NCBI GenBank assembly: GCA_023444705.1 | Contig: JAEXMB010000095.1 | Location: 12,697 to 76,696, forward strand | Direction of reading: 5' to 3' | Length of the DNA: 64,000 nucleotides | From: Pseudomonadota bacterium | Lineage (GTDB): Bacteria; Pseudomonadota; Alphaproteobacteria; Micavibrionales; UBA2020 | Shown: piece by piece, positions 18,790 to 27,359 of the stretch | Layout of the letters: every line of letters starts with the position of its first letter | Position numbering within the stretch: the stretch's first letter is position 1 | Notes under the pieces: model-generated | Told to the model about the DNA's origin: nothing | What the model saw: only the letters and a program-made list of their open reading frames with translations | Databases searched by the model: none | Position numbers and translations under genes: made by a program

Positions 18790-20597
18790 CAGAACGCCTG
18801 CCCGAGGCTGATGTAGAACTGCACCTTGTCGGCGGTTTGGTCCTGATTGTTGAGCGGCGTTGCGATGTCAAAGCGGATGGGGCCGACGGCCGTGTAGTAG
18901 CGCAGGCCCACGCCCGCGCCGACGGAAGTTTGCGAAAAGTCAGGCGTGCTTTCCTCGGTCAGGCTGCCGGCATCGACGAAGGCGACGGCGCCGTAATCCT
19001 CGTTGAACTTGTGGCGCAGCTCGACGCTACCTTCGGCCACGCCGCGCCCGCCGGTGGGGTCGCCGTTGCGCTGCGGGCCGATCGACTGATAGGCAAAGCC
19101 GCGCACCGACCCGCTGCCGCCGGTGTAAAAACGCTCATCCGCGGGCACATCGGCCAGCGTCGCGCCCTGGATGGCGCCGAGCTTGCCGCGCAAGGCCAGC
19201 ACCGTATCGTCGCCGATGGGCTGGTAGCGCCGCACTGTGGCCGACATCTTCACAAACGGCGCTGCGGAGCCGAGGGTATTGAAGTAAGGCTCGGCCTCCG
19301 CCTCAAGGAACCAGCCGCGCCTGGCGTCGAGCGGATTGTTGCGGCTGTCATAGGCGATGGTTTGGGGAAAGGAGATCAGGCCGAAGTCTTTTTGTTCGAG
19401 CGTCAGATTGTCGTCGATCTGGCTGTAGGTGAAGTTGACGCCTGTACTGACGCTTAGGCGGCGCGTCAGCGTGCGGCTGACGGCAGCACCCGCACTGATT
19501 GATTTGCTTTCGTAGGCATCGGTGTCTTCTTTTTTGATGCCTGCGTTAAGTAACAGCTTTTGGTCGTCACGCAGAAAGAAAGGCGAGGTCAGCGTGGATT
19601 GCAGGCTTTGCTCGATCGACGACAGCTTCAGAACCACATCCAGCAACTCCGCCCCGCCGAGCAGGTTGCGGTGCTTCCAGCCCAGCGACAGGCCCGGCCC
19701 TTCGTCGCTGTAATAGGTCAGGCCGGCATTAAAGCTGCGGTGGGGGCGTTCGGTGACCTTGACGGTCATGTCAACGGCACCGTCCTTGCCGGGCTTTTTC
19801 GGCATGACAATATCAACGCCGGAAAACAGCCCGCTTTGAAACAGCGCGCCGCGCAGGTCTTCGACCTTGCTCTGGCGAAAGCAATCGCCCGCATCCCACG
19901 GTACGTTCTTTTGCAGGTAAGATTCATTCACCGTCTGCTGTCCGGTGAAGGTGACCGCGCCCAGCTTGGCCTCGGGCCCTTGCGACAGCATGAATTCAAG
20001 GTCCGCCGTCTTGCGCTTGCGGTCGATGACGGCGGTATGGTCGATGGTGGTGCCATAGCGGCAGCTGTGACGGTCAAGGCGCTTTTGCACGTCCTCTTTC
20101 GTCTCCAGTACCGTTTTCGCATCCAGCGGCAGGCCCTTGAGGTCGGCCAGCATGGCAAGGTCTTTGCGCTCGCGTTCGTCGGGGTTACCGCCCTTGATGC
20201 TGACTTTGGCGATGCTATAGCGCGTGCCAGGGTCGAGCGCGAAGGCACCGTCCCATGTCTGCTTGCTGGGGGTAAAGGCGACGGTGCCGTCGTAGTAGCC
20301 GAGCGAGTGCAGCTTTTCGGTCATATGCTGGCGCATGGTTTCGCCCGCCTGCTGGGCGGCGGCGTCGACCTGCTTGTCGTCTTCGGGCAGGGTGATGGTT
20401 TTGGTTTCGTCCTTGAAATAGCTTTCGATGTCGCGGGCGATGTCTTCGTCGGCGGGTAGTCCGGTCAGGCTGTAATCGGGGCTGAAGAACATGCGGTCCA
20501 GACAGCCTGCCAGCATCAGGCACAGCAACAGCACGACGGCCAGCGCGAACGGCTGGCGGCAACGGGGCGTGCGGTGATGATCGATGCGGTGGCTCAT
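18789..20597 (-). CDS. tamA: TamA-like outer membrane assembly protein (Omp85 family)
   Basis: A 602-residue protein of the Omp85/BamA family. Residues about 60-290 hold POTRA-like domains. Residues about 300-602 form the beta-barrel, including GGSGSVRGFAYQSIGP (the Omp85 lid-loop VRGF motif), and the protein ends in a typical beta-signal FYISLGQAF. The start at 20597 has AAGGG 7 bases upstream; the longer frame to 20663 was rejected. Unusually, the hydrophobic leader ends in LAGC at residues 29-32, a good lipobox, which would make the N-terminus a lipoprotein. It is followed by tamB with overlapping codons. Confidence 0.87.
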   Translation of the reverse strand: MSHRIDHHRTPRCRQPFALAVVLLLCLMLAGCLDRMFFSPDYSLTGLPADEDIARDIESYFKDETKTITLPEDDKQVDAAAQQAGETMRQHMTEKLHSLGYYDGTVAFTPSKQTWDGAFALDPGTRYSIAKVSIKGGNPDERERKDLAMLADLKGLPLDAKTVLETKEDVQKRLDRHSCRYGTTIDHTAVIDRKRKTADLEFMLSQGPEAKLGAVTFTGQQTVNESYLQKNVPWDAGDCFRQSKVEDLRGALFQSGLFSGVDIVMPKKPGKDGAVDMTVKVTERPHRSFNAGLTYYSDEGPGLSLGWKHRNLLGGAELLDVVLKLSSIEQSLQSTLTSPFFLRDDQKLLLNAGIKKEDTDAYESKSISAGAAVSRTLTRRLSVSTGVNFTYSQIDDNLTLEQKDFGLISFPQTIAYDSRNNPLDARRGWFLEAEAEPYFNTLGSAAPFVKMSATVRRYQPIGDDTVLALRGKLGAIQGATLADVPADERFYTGGSGSVRGFAYQSIGPQRNGDPTGGRGVAEGSVELRHKFNEDYGAVAFVDAGSLTEESTPDFSQTSVGAGVGLRYYTAVGPIRFDIATPLNNQDQTADKVQFYISLGQAF

Positions 20598-20717
20598 GAT
20601 GAAACCCTTATAACGCAAAAGGCAGGCTAACCCTATGGGAAAGATCGTTAAATTGACATACACAGTGTGGCGCGCGGGTATAAAATTATGAAAAAATAAA
20701 AAGCAGCCACCTTCAGG

Positions 20718-20746
20718 TTGTCTGCGGGGGCCGGCGGATTTAAGAT
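20718..20746 (+). promoter_or_regulatory. Candidate promoter of the small secreted protein gene
   Basis: TTGTCT (20718-20723) and TAAGAT (20741-20746) are 17 bases apart, 53 bases ahead of the ATG at 20799. It lies in the divergent region that must also hold the tamA promoter. Confidence 0.4.
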
Positions 20747-20798
20747 ATGATCCTGTTTTAATTCAAGATTCCCTGCCAGCAGGGGGCGAGAGGAAAAG

Positions 20799-21305
20799 AT
20801 GCCACGCAAGACTTCGCGCGCGCACCATCACCGCGCTGGCGCCGTAGCGGCCGCCACCCTTGTTTTCGCGCCTTCCGCCGGTGCCGATGAGGCTCCCCGC
20901 GCACCCGCGCTGACGCAGGGCGAGACCTGGTGGTATTCGCAAAGTCTGAATTCCGTGCTGGCGTTTCGTCCTTGCCCCGAGCGTAATTTATGCGCGCGCA
21001 TCGTCTGGCACGCGGCGCACGACCGCCGCCTTGCCGATACGTTCGAGCCACAACAGCGCGGCGCACCGCCCGCCAATGTCTGCAACTATCACCTGCAGGC
21101 ACAGTTCAATCGCGTCAATGCCAACCGCTGGGATGGCCACCTTGCTATCCCGCGCCGCAACCTGAGTGCGGGGCTTCGCCTTGAGGTGCGCAGCGCCGCG
21201 GAAATCCGCCTGCACGCGCGCGCGGGCCTGCTGTTTCGCAGCGAAACCTTGCGCAACGTCCCCGTGGGCGACGCGCGTTACGCCAACTGCCGCCCTGTGC
21301 GCTAA
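20799..21305 (+). CDS. Small exported protein, possibly DUF2147-like
   Basis: A 168-residue protein with a basic start (MPRKTSRAHHHR) and a short Ala-rich export segment (AVAAATLVFAPSAGADE). The segment WYSQSLNSVLAFRPCPERNLCARIVW resembles the start of DUF2147 proteins, in which a Trp and a CxxxxLCxxIVW pattern recur. Four Cys in the mature part could form two disulfides. GAGAGG precedes the ATG. It sits ahead of the alpha/beta hydrolase, 28 bases away, and may be cotranscribed with it. Function unknown; the family call is tentative. Confidence 0.5.
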   Translation: MPRKTSRAHHHRAGAVAAATLVFAPSAGADEAPRAPALTQGETWWYSQSLNSVLAFRPCPERNLCARIVWHAAHDRRLADTFEPQQRGAPPANVCNYHLQAQFNRVNANRWDGHLAIPRRNLSAGLRLEVRSAAEIRLHARAGLLFRSETLRNVPVGDARYANCRPVR

Positions 21306-21333
21306 CGTCATCGAAAGCCCGCGCTGATCCCCC

Positions 21334-22197
21334 ATGTTTGAAACCCGCCTGATCGACGTCGCCGGATTGCCTTTTCCGTGCCGCATTGCCGCCACGGTCT
21401 TTGCACCGCAGGAGCAAAGCCGCGGCGTTGTGCTGGCCGTGCATGGCCTCTCGCGGCAAAAGCGCGACTTCGACGATATGGCGGTATATCTGGCGCAGAG
21501 CGGCTATACGGTTTATTGCGTCGATGTGCCCGGGCGCGGCGGCAGCAGCTGGTTGCCATCTGCGGATGATTACAATCTTGATACCTACGCCCGCGTGCTG
21601 GCCGCGCTGATCGACCAGCAGGGCTGGGGGCGCGTGCATTGGGTGGGTAGCTCGATGGGCGGGCTGATCGCCATGACTTTGCCCGCGATTGATCGCGCGG
21701 ATGTGCTGCGCAGCCTGACGCTGATCGATGTCACGCATAAACCCAATGCCGCGGCTTGCGCGCGCATTGCCTCTTATATGCCCGATACGCTGCCGCTGAT
21801 CACGGACCGTGCGGCCTATCTGGCCTTCGTCAAGCAAAACCTGCCGCTTGGCCCCGTCGGCGAGGACGTCTGGGCGCGCTTTGCCGATCATCAGCTGGTG
21901 GCCGTGCCGGGCGGGTATGTCGCGCACTTTGACCCCAACCTTGTGCCATTGGCAAAGCAGGTGCTGGCCGAAGGGATTGATCTGACGCAGGGTGTGGCCG
22001 CGCTTGATTGTCCGCTGTCGCTGGTGGCGGGGGAAATCTCCGACCTGTGCGGCGCGCGCGAAATTGCCGACCTGAAAGCAATCAAGCCGGACATGCCGGT
22101 ATTTATCTGCGCAGGTGCGGGGCATATTCCGGCACTTGCCGATGATGCCAGCAATGCCTTCATCGCGGCCTTCCTGCATGATGCGGAGGCCGCATGA
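21334..22197 (+). CDS. Alpha/beta hydrolase
   Basis: A 287-residue hydrolase of the alpha/beta fold. The oxyanion region is VLAVHGLSRQKRDFDD (about residue 36), the nucleophile elbow is GSSMGG (about 106), the acidic residue is probably in AGEISDLCG (about 240) and the His is in CAGAGHIPAL (about 270). No signal peptide is visible, so it is cytosolic. The start has only a weak ribosome site. Its stop overlaps the ATG of the large AsmA-like gene (ATGA), which implies coupled expression. Substrate unknown. Confidence 0.85.
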   Translation: MFETRLIDVAGLPFPCRIAATVFAPQEQSRGVVLAVHGLSRQKRDFDDMAVYLAQSGYTVYCVDVPGRGGSSWLPSADDYNLDTYARVLAALIDQQGWGRVHWVGSSMGGLIAMTLPAIDRADVLRSLTLIDVTHKPNAAACARIASYMPDTLPLITDRAAYLAFVKQNLPLGPVGEDVWARFADHQLVAVPGGYVAHFDPNLVPLAKQVLAEGIDLTQGVAALDCPLSLVAGEISDLCGAREIADLKAIKPDMPVFICAGAGHIPALADDASNAFIAAFLHDAEAA

Positions 22198-25100
22198 TCC
22201 GCCGCACGCTTAGCAAAGCCGCCATCCTGACGCTTGAAATCGCGGGGCTTGTCGTTCTGACGGGGCTGGCTGCGGCGCTGGCGCTGATGCTGCGTCTGCA
22301 GCAAGGGCCGCTGCCGCTTGATTTCCTGACCGAGCGCATGGAGGGCGCGTTTGCGCGTTATCAAAACGGCTTTGTCTTTGACATCGCGCGAACCACGCTG
22401 ATCTGGGGCGGGCGCAATGATCCATTTATGCTGGAAATGCACGATGTGCGCGTGCGCCGCAGCGACCAGACGCCCGTGGCGGTGGTTGGGCGCGCGCGCG
22501 TGACGTTGTCAAAGCGCGGGCTGCTGATCGGCCGCATCATTCCCAAGGAATTCTACCTCTACAGCCCTGTGGTGCGCGTGGTGCGCAACGCCGACGGCGC
22601 CTTTTCGCTCAATGTCGGGCATGGCGGCGACCTGTCGACGCCAGCCGCTGTTGAAAAAGCATGGGATGACACGGTCGAGCGCGCGCAGGAAAACGATCCC
22701 GTCGCGCAAAAGCAATTCATCGCCACGCTGATGGAGCGCATGCGCAATCCCGAATGGCATGGGGTGCTGGGTGGTTTGAACCGCATCACCATCGACGATG
22801 CGGCCTTGGCCTATGACGACCGCGTACTGGGCGTGGTCTGGCGGGCCGAACGCGCCAAGATCGTGCTGGCGCGCGTGGACCGCGGTATCGTCGCCGATAC
22901 GGTGTTCGAGGGCGATTTCGGCGCGGGCGCGGGCGCGCCGCATGCTGTTGTGCGCCTGCGCGCAAGCCATGTCTGGGAACGCGCGCAAACCAATATCGAA
23001 GCGTTTTTCAGCGGTATCAATCCCGCTGTACTGGCACGTCAGAGCGAAAAGCTGGCCGTCGTGCGCGACATCGACGTCGCCCTGAAAGGTCAGGCGACGC
23101 TGACGCTGGACGACACCATGCACCCCGAGCATGTGTCCGCCATGATCGGCAGCGACGCGGGGCGGTTTAATGCGCTCGATCTTTATCCGGCACCTGTCGA
23201 TATCGCGGGCTTCGTCGTTTCCGGCACTTATGACCTCAAGACCGGCAAGGGCGACATCAGCGACCTGCGCATTAATTTCGGCGGGCCGCACATCAAGGCG
23301 GCGGCGCAGATCGCGCGCGCCCTGCCGCATACGGCACCGGACGGCAGCACCGTAGATGTGAACGGGCAGCTTGTTTCCCTGCAGGGGGTGCTGACAGATA
23401 TGCCGATGGATGATCTTGGCCGCTTCTGGTCGGCCAAGCTGGCACCCGACGCGCAACACTGGGTAACCACGAACCTCAAGGACGGCACGGCGCAGACGGC
23501 CAGCATCGACATGACACTGCTGCGCGGCGATGACGGCGCCGTCAGCCTGCAAAAGCTGGGCGGGGAGATCGCATTCAGCGGCCTGAGCGTCAATTACTTC
23601 CCGCCGATGCGCAAGGTCGAAAAGGTCGACGGCATAGCGACTTACGATGCCGACAGCTTTAATATCAAGGTCAGCGCTGGCACGCTTGGGGACATCAAGG
23701 TCACCGGCGGCACGGTCGATATCACCGACCTTGCCCATAGCAAAAGCGAAGACAAGCACGCGCGCATCGATATTGCCGTATCGCTGTCGGGGCCGCTGAA
23801 GACCGCGCTTGAGGTGATCGACAGCGAGCCATTGCGCTACCCGTCCAAGCTGGGGCTGAAAACCGACGGAGTAAAGGGACAGGCGCAAACCGACGTCACA
23901 TTCGGCTTTCCACTGCACCATGCCCTGCATATCGACGAGGTCGAGGTGAGCGCGAAATCGCAGATTAACGATGCGGTGCTGCCCGCTGTTGCGCTCGGCC
24001 AGCCGCTGAGCGGCGGGCCGTTTGCCCTGACGCTGGACAAAGGGCACTTGAACGTCAAGGGCGATGGGCGTTTTGGCGATGCGGGCATCAAGCTTGACTG
24101 GAACAAGAACTTCACCGACCAAAGCAAACCCGCGATGGAATTGGCTGCGACGCTGACCGCACCGGCGGATATGCTGCATCTCTTTGGCGTGCCTGCCATG
24201 CTCAAGCCCTCGGGCTTTTTGCCTGCGCAGCTGTCGCTGAGCCAGCGCCATGACGGTACGGCCACGCTTGTGCTTGACGGTGACCTCGCGCCGCTTGGTT
24301 TCAGCGTTGATATGATCGGCGCCAGCAAAGGCGAGGGGCAACCGGGCACGCTGGCGCTCGAACTCGACATGAAAGACAACCGTCCCGTCAGTCTGCGCAG
24401 GATCGCGGTGGATTCACCGGCGCTCAGCGTGCAGGGGCGCATTGATTTCTCCGCCGCTACGGGCGGTGAAACCACCATCAGCCGCGTGGGTTTAAGCGCG
24501 CTGCGCTTTGGACAGAGCGACCTTAACGAAGTGGTGGCGTCCTTTGCGCCGGGGTCAGCGGCCTATGATATTGCGGTCAAGGGCAGGCAACTCGATGCGT
24601 CATCATTGTTTGCGTCCGACGATACCCCCAATTCCGACGAAGCCGCGTCGCGCAAAGTCACGCCGCTGAGCCTTTCGGTTGCGGTCGACCGCCTGATCAC
24701 CGGCGAGAACAAGGGGCTTGATGCCGTCACGCTCAGGCTGATGCGCAACGACTTTAGCCGTATCGAGCAACTGGAGCTAAACGCGACCGCAGGCGGCAAG
24801 CCCTTGCTGGTGCGCTATCTGCCTGCCCCCACGGGCGGCAAGGCGCTGCGTGTTGAGGCCGGTAACGCAGGTGCGGCGCTTGCGGCGCTGGGTGTGACGT
24901 CGGCTGTGCAGGGCGGGCAACTGGTCGTGGATGGCCAACCCGCGGTCAAGCCTGACAACGCGCGCGAGACGGCGCGCGATCTTGACGGCACGGTGGTGCT
25001 AAGCAATTTCGAGGTGCGCGGCGCGCCGATCCTTGCCAAGCTGCTCAATGCAATGTCACTCTCTGGCATTCGCGACTTGCTTAATAACAAGGGCCTGTCG

Positions 25101-25466
25101 TTCAAGCGTGCGCGGGTGCGTTTTAGCTATCTTGACCGTGGCCAGCCCGCAACCGACCGCAACCAGCGTCTGGTGCGCCTGTCGCAGGGGCAGACCTCGG
25201 GCGCGTCGCTCGGGCTGATGTTCGAGGGCAATATCGATTTGTGGCGCAAGGTTTATGAACTTAACGGCACCATCGTTCCGGTATCAGACCTCAATACCCT
25301 GCTTGATAAAATCCCCCTGCTGGGCGATGTGCTGACGGCGGGCGGAGAGGGCATTTTTGCCGCCACCTACAAAATCACCGGACCGCAAAAAGACCCCGAG
25401 GTCAGTGTCAACCCGCTATCGGTGCTTGCACCCGGCGTCTTGCGCAAGATTTTCTTTGAAGATTAA
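22194..25466 (+). CDS. AsmA/YhdP-like large envelope protein (DUF3971)
   Basis: A 1090-residue protein with one N-terminal membrane helix (ILTLEIAGLVVLTGLAAAL) and a long periplasmic beta-rich body. The last 160 residues are the AsmA-like C-terminal domain: LDGTVVLSNFEVRGAPILAK, then KIPLLGDVLTAGGEGIFAA, then DPEVSVNPLSVLAPGVLRKIF. The family (YhdP, TamB, AsmA) is implicated in phospholipid transfer between the membranes. It is shorter than E. coli YhdP (1266). It is the second gene of a coupled pair with the hydrolase. It is the second AsmA/TamB-like bridge in this window. Confidence 0.85.
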   Translation: MIRRTLSKAAILTLEIAGLVVLTGLAAALALMLRLQQGPLPLDFLTERMEGAFARYQNGFVFDIARTTLIWGGRNDPFMLEMHDVRVRRSDQTPVAVVGRARVTLSKRGLLIGRIIPKEFYLYSPVVRVVRNADGAFSLNVGHGGDLSTPAAVEKAWDDTVERAQENDPVAQKQFIATLMERMRNPEWHGVLGGLNRITIDDAALAYDDRVLGVVWRAERAKIVLARVDRGIVADTVFEGDFGAGAGAPHAVVRLRASHVWERAQTNIEAFFSGINPAVLARQSEKLAVVRDIDVALKGQATLTLDDTMHPEHVSAMIGSDAGRFNALDLYPAPVDIAGFVVSGTYDLKTGKGDISDLRINFGGPHIKAAAQIARALPHTAPDGSTVDVNGQLVSLQGVLTDMPMDDLGRFWSAKLAPDAQHWVTTNLKDGTAQTASIDMTLLRGDDGAVSLQKLGGEIAFSGLSVNYFPPMRKVEKVDGIATYDADSFNIKVSAGTLGDIKVTGGTVDITDLAHSKSEDKHARIDIAVSLSGPLKTALEVIDSEPLRYPSKLGLKTDGVKGQAQTDVTFGFPLHHALHIDEVEVSAKSQINDAVLPAVALGQPLSGGPFALTLDKGHLNVKGDGRFGDAGIKLDWNKNFTDQSKPAMELAATLTAPADMLHLFGVPAMLKPSGFLPAQLSLSQRHDGTATLVLDGDLAPLGFSVDMIGASKGEGQPGTLALELDMKDNRPVSLRRIAVDSPALSVQGRIDFSAATGGETTISRVGLSALRFGQSDLNEVVASFAPGSAAYDIAVKGRQLDASSLFASDDTPNSDEAASRKVTPLSLSVAVDRLITGENKGLDAVTLRLMRNDFSRIEQLELNATAGGKPLLVRYLPAPTGGKALRVEAGNAGAALAALGVTSAVQGGQLVVDGQPAVKPDNARETARDLDGTVVLSNFEVRGAPILAKLLNAMSLSGIRDLLNNKGLSFKRARVRFSYLDRGQPATDRNQRLVRLSQGQTSGASLGLMFEGNIDLWRKVYELNGTIVPVSDLNTLLDKIPLLGDVLTAGGEGIFAATYKITGPQKDPEVSVNPLSVLAPGVLRKIFFED

Positions 25467-25478
25467 AGGCTTAAGCCT
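25467..25478. other. 12-bp perfect palindrome upstream of a strong promoter
   Basis: AGGCTTAAGCCT begins directly after the stop codon of the AsmA-like gene and ends 3 bases before the -35 of the next promoter. It could be an operator half-site cluster or chance. Confidence 0.3.
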
Positions 25479-25481
25479 GAT

Positions 25482-25511
25482 TTGACAGGGGAGGGCGCGG
25501 CGCAATAGAAT
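25482..25511 (+). promoter_or_regulatory. Strong sigma-70-type promoter of the orphan gene
   Basis: A perfect TTGACA (25482-25487) and TAGAAT (25506-25511) are separated by 18 bases. Transcription would begin near 25518, about 15 bases before the ATG at 25533, with GGAG in the short leader. Confidence 0.6.
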
Positions 25512-25532
25512 GCAGCCTTTCCGGAGTTCGCG

Positions 25533-26006
25533 ATGCCGCGTTTTTATTTCAAGATGCCTTTCACAAAAAGCCTTTCCTATGCGTTCGCCCGCGTGAGCGG
25601 GGCGGCTGTTTTGTTTACCAATATTGTCTGCCGCGCAGGGCATGACGGCGGGCGCACGGATTTGCGCCGTACTGTGGGGCAGGGCATGAACAACCGCTAC
25701 TCCTTTATCTGGTATGAGATGCGGCCGTTGCCCGATGACGCAACGCTTTACAGTATCGAGCGGTGTTCCTACACGCGCAACAGCTGGGCGGGGATCAGCG
25801 GCGCGCGCGTATATAACCAGCAACGCTACCGCCGTCCGCAGCTCAGCCCGCGTCATGGCGTTTATTTCTCGCGTCACGAAGCGGTCGCGGAGATGAAGCG
25901 CCTTGAACAAAACCTGCTGGAAAAAGAAGGCTACGTTGCCGTCAGCAACACGCCTGCAGCGATGAAAGCCCTGAGCGTTCACAAGGTGCCGTTTTACGGG
26001 CGCTAG
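25533..26006 (+). CDS. Uncharacterised 157-residue basic protein
   Basis: I do not recognise a family. The protein is basic, with many Arg and Tyr (NQQRYRRPQLSPRHGVYFSRHEAVAEMKR), two Cys and a helical, charged C-terminal half. A hydrophobic stretch around residues 15-35 (SYAFARVSGAAVLFTNIV) is too weak for a confident membrane helix. GGAG lies 7 bases before the ATG and a near-consensus promoter lies directly upstream, so the gene is likely real and well expressed. It ends five bases before the converging tyrS stop. Confidence 0.65.
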   Translation: MPRFYFKMPFTKSLSYAFARVSGAAVLFTNIVCRAGHDGGRTDLRRTVGQGMNNRYSFIWYEMRPLPDDATLYSIERCSYTRNSWAGISGARVYNQQRYRRPQLSPRHGVYFSRHEAVAEMKRLEQNLLEKEGYVAVSNTPAAMKALSVHKVPFYGR

Positions 26007-26011
26007 GCGCT

Positions 26012-27253
26012 TTAGCCGACAACCACCAAAACATGTTTTTTCTTGCCGGCGGAAAGCTTGATTTCGCCGTTGACGAGGTGCGCCGTTGTGACGGGCATGT
26101 TGTCGTTGTCGATTTTCTCGTCATTGATGCGCGCACCGCCACCCGCGATCAGGCGGCGTGCCTCGCTGCCCGAGGCGGCAAGCCCCGCATCCTTGAACAG
26201 CGCATAAGCGGCAATACCCGCCGTCAGCGCGTCGATGCCTACAACATAGCGCGGCAAGCCGTCGGCGTTCGCGCCTTCTTCAAACGTCTTGCGGGCAGTT
26301 TCGGCGGCGGCCTCGGCACTGGCGCGGCCACGCACAAGCGCGGTGGCTTCGAGCGCGAGAATCTTTTTGGCTTCGTTGATCTCGCTGCCTTTGAGCTTTT
26401 CAAGTTTTTCGATCTCATTGATCGGCATCTCGGTAAAGATGCGCAGGAAGCGGCCCACATCGCCGTCCTCGGTATTGCGCCAGTATTGGTAGAAGTCGTA
26501 GGAACTGAGTTTTTCTTCCTTGAGCCAGACAGCGCCGCCCTCGGTCTTGCCCATCTTTTTGCCCGAGGCGGTGGTCAGCAGGGGGGCGGTGAGGCCAAAG
26601 ATTTCCTTTTGCTCGATGCGGCGCGCAAGCTCCACCCCCTGAATGATGTTGCCCCACTGGTCTGATCCCGACATCTGCAGGCGGCAGTTGCGGGTGCGCA
26701 ACAGGTGCAGGTAGTCGTAACCCTGCAGGATCATGTAGTTGAATTCAAGGAAGCTCATCGACTGTTCGCGGTCAAGACGTTGCTTGACGCTATCCATCGA
26801 CAGCATACGGTTCATCGAAAAATGCGTGCCGTAGTCGCGCAGGAAGTCGATGTAGTTGATGTTGCGTAGCCAGTCGGCATTATTGACGATTTCGATCGGG
26901 TCTTTTTCAAGGCCGCTGTTGAGAATTTTTCCCAGCACCGCGCTGATCGACGCGACGTTGCTGGCGATGGTCTGTTCGGTCATGACGGGGCGGGCGTCGT
27001 CCTTGCCCGTCGGGTCGCCGATCATGCCGGTGACACCGCCGACGAGGATGATCGGATTGTGGCCGCATTTCTTCAGCCAGCGCATCATCAGATAGGGGAT
27101 GAGGTGACCGACGTGCGGGCTGTCGCCGGTGGGGTCGATGCCGCAATAGGCGGTGACGCGCTCGGACGTCAGCAACGCATCCAATCCTTCCAGATTGGTG
27201 CATTGGTGGATGAACCCACGTTCTTGCATGATATTAAGGAATTCCGAGCGCAT
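26012..27253 (-). CDS. tyrS: Tyrosyl-tRNA synthetase
   Basis: A 413-residue class I synthetase that charges tRNA-Tyr. Visible are the HIGH-type motif HVGHLI (about 45), the tyrosine-site YDYLHL and SGSDQWGNIIQGVEL region (about 170-200) and the KMSKS equivalent KKMGKT (about 230). A C-terminal S4 RNA-binding domain runs from about 345 (RRLIAGGGARIND). The start is the ATG at 27253 with GGAGG 9 bases upstream; the frame is open to 27454 but that extension overlaps anmK and is unconserved. It is divergent from anmK, a pairing common in alphaproteobacteria. Confidence 0.95.
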   Translation of the reverse strand: MRSEFLNIMQERGFIHQCTNLEGLDALLTSERVTAYCGIDPTGDSPHVGHLIPYLMMRWLKKCGHNPIILVGGVTGMIGDPTGKDDARPVMTEQTIASNVASISAVLGKILNSGLEKDPIEIVNNADWLRNINYIDFLRDYGTHFSMNRMLSMDSVKQRLDREQSMSFLEFNYMILQGYDYLHLLRTRNCRLQMSGSDQWGNIIQGVELARRIEQKEIFGLTAPLLTTASGKKMGKTEGGAVWLKEEKLSSYDFYQYWRNTEDGDVGRFLRIFTEMPINEIEKLEKLKGSEINEAKKILALEATALVRGRASAEAAAETARKTFEEGANADGLPRYVVGIDALTAGIAAYALFKDAGLAASGSEARRLIAGGGARINDEKIDNDNMPVTTAHLVNGEIKLSAGKKKHVLVVVG

Positions 27254-27270
27254 GTCAGGCGGCCTCCGTC

Positions 27271-27300
27271 TTGGCCTTGGTGATGAAATCGGCTTATAAT
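27271..27300 (+). promoter_or_regulatory. anmK promoter
   Basis: TTGGCC (27271-27276) and a perfect TATAAT (27295-27300) are 18 bases apart. The transcript would start near 27307 with a leader of about 53 bases. The element lies in the tyrS-anmK divergent spacer. Confidence 0.5.
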
Positions 27301-27359
27301 ATACAGAGATGCCCACCCCCTGCCAAGGCGTGTTCCCGCGCCCCAAAAGGAGCTTTTTC

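Noticed and set aside
22509..24341. 610-codon open frame antisense to the AsmA-like gene
   Set aside because: Shadow of a 1090-codon gene with clear C-terminal family motifs.
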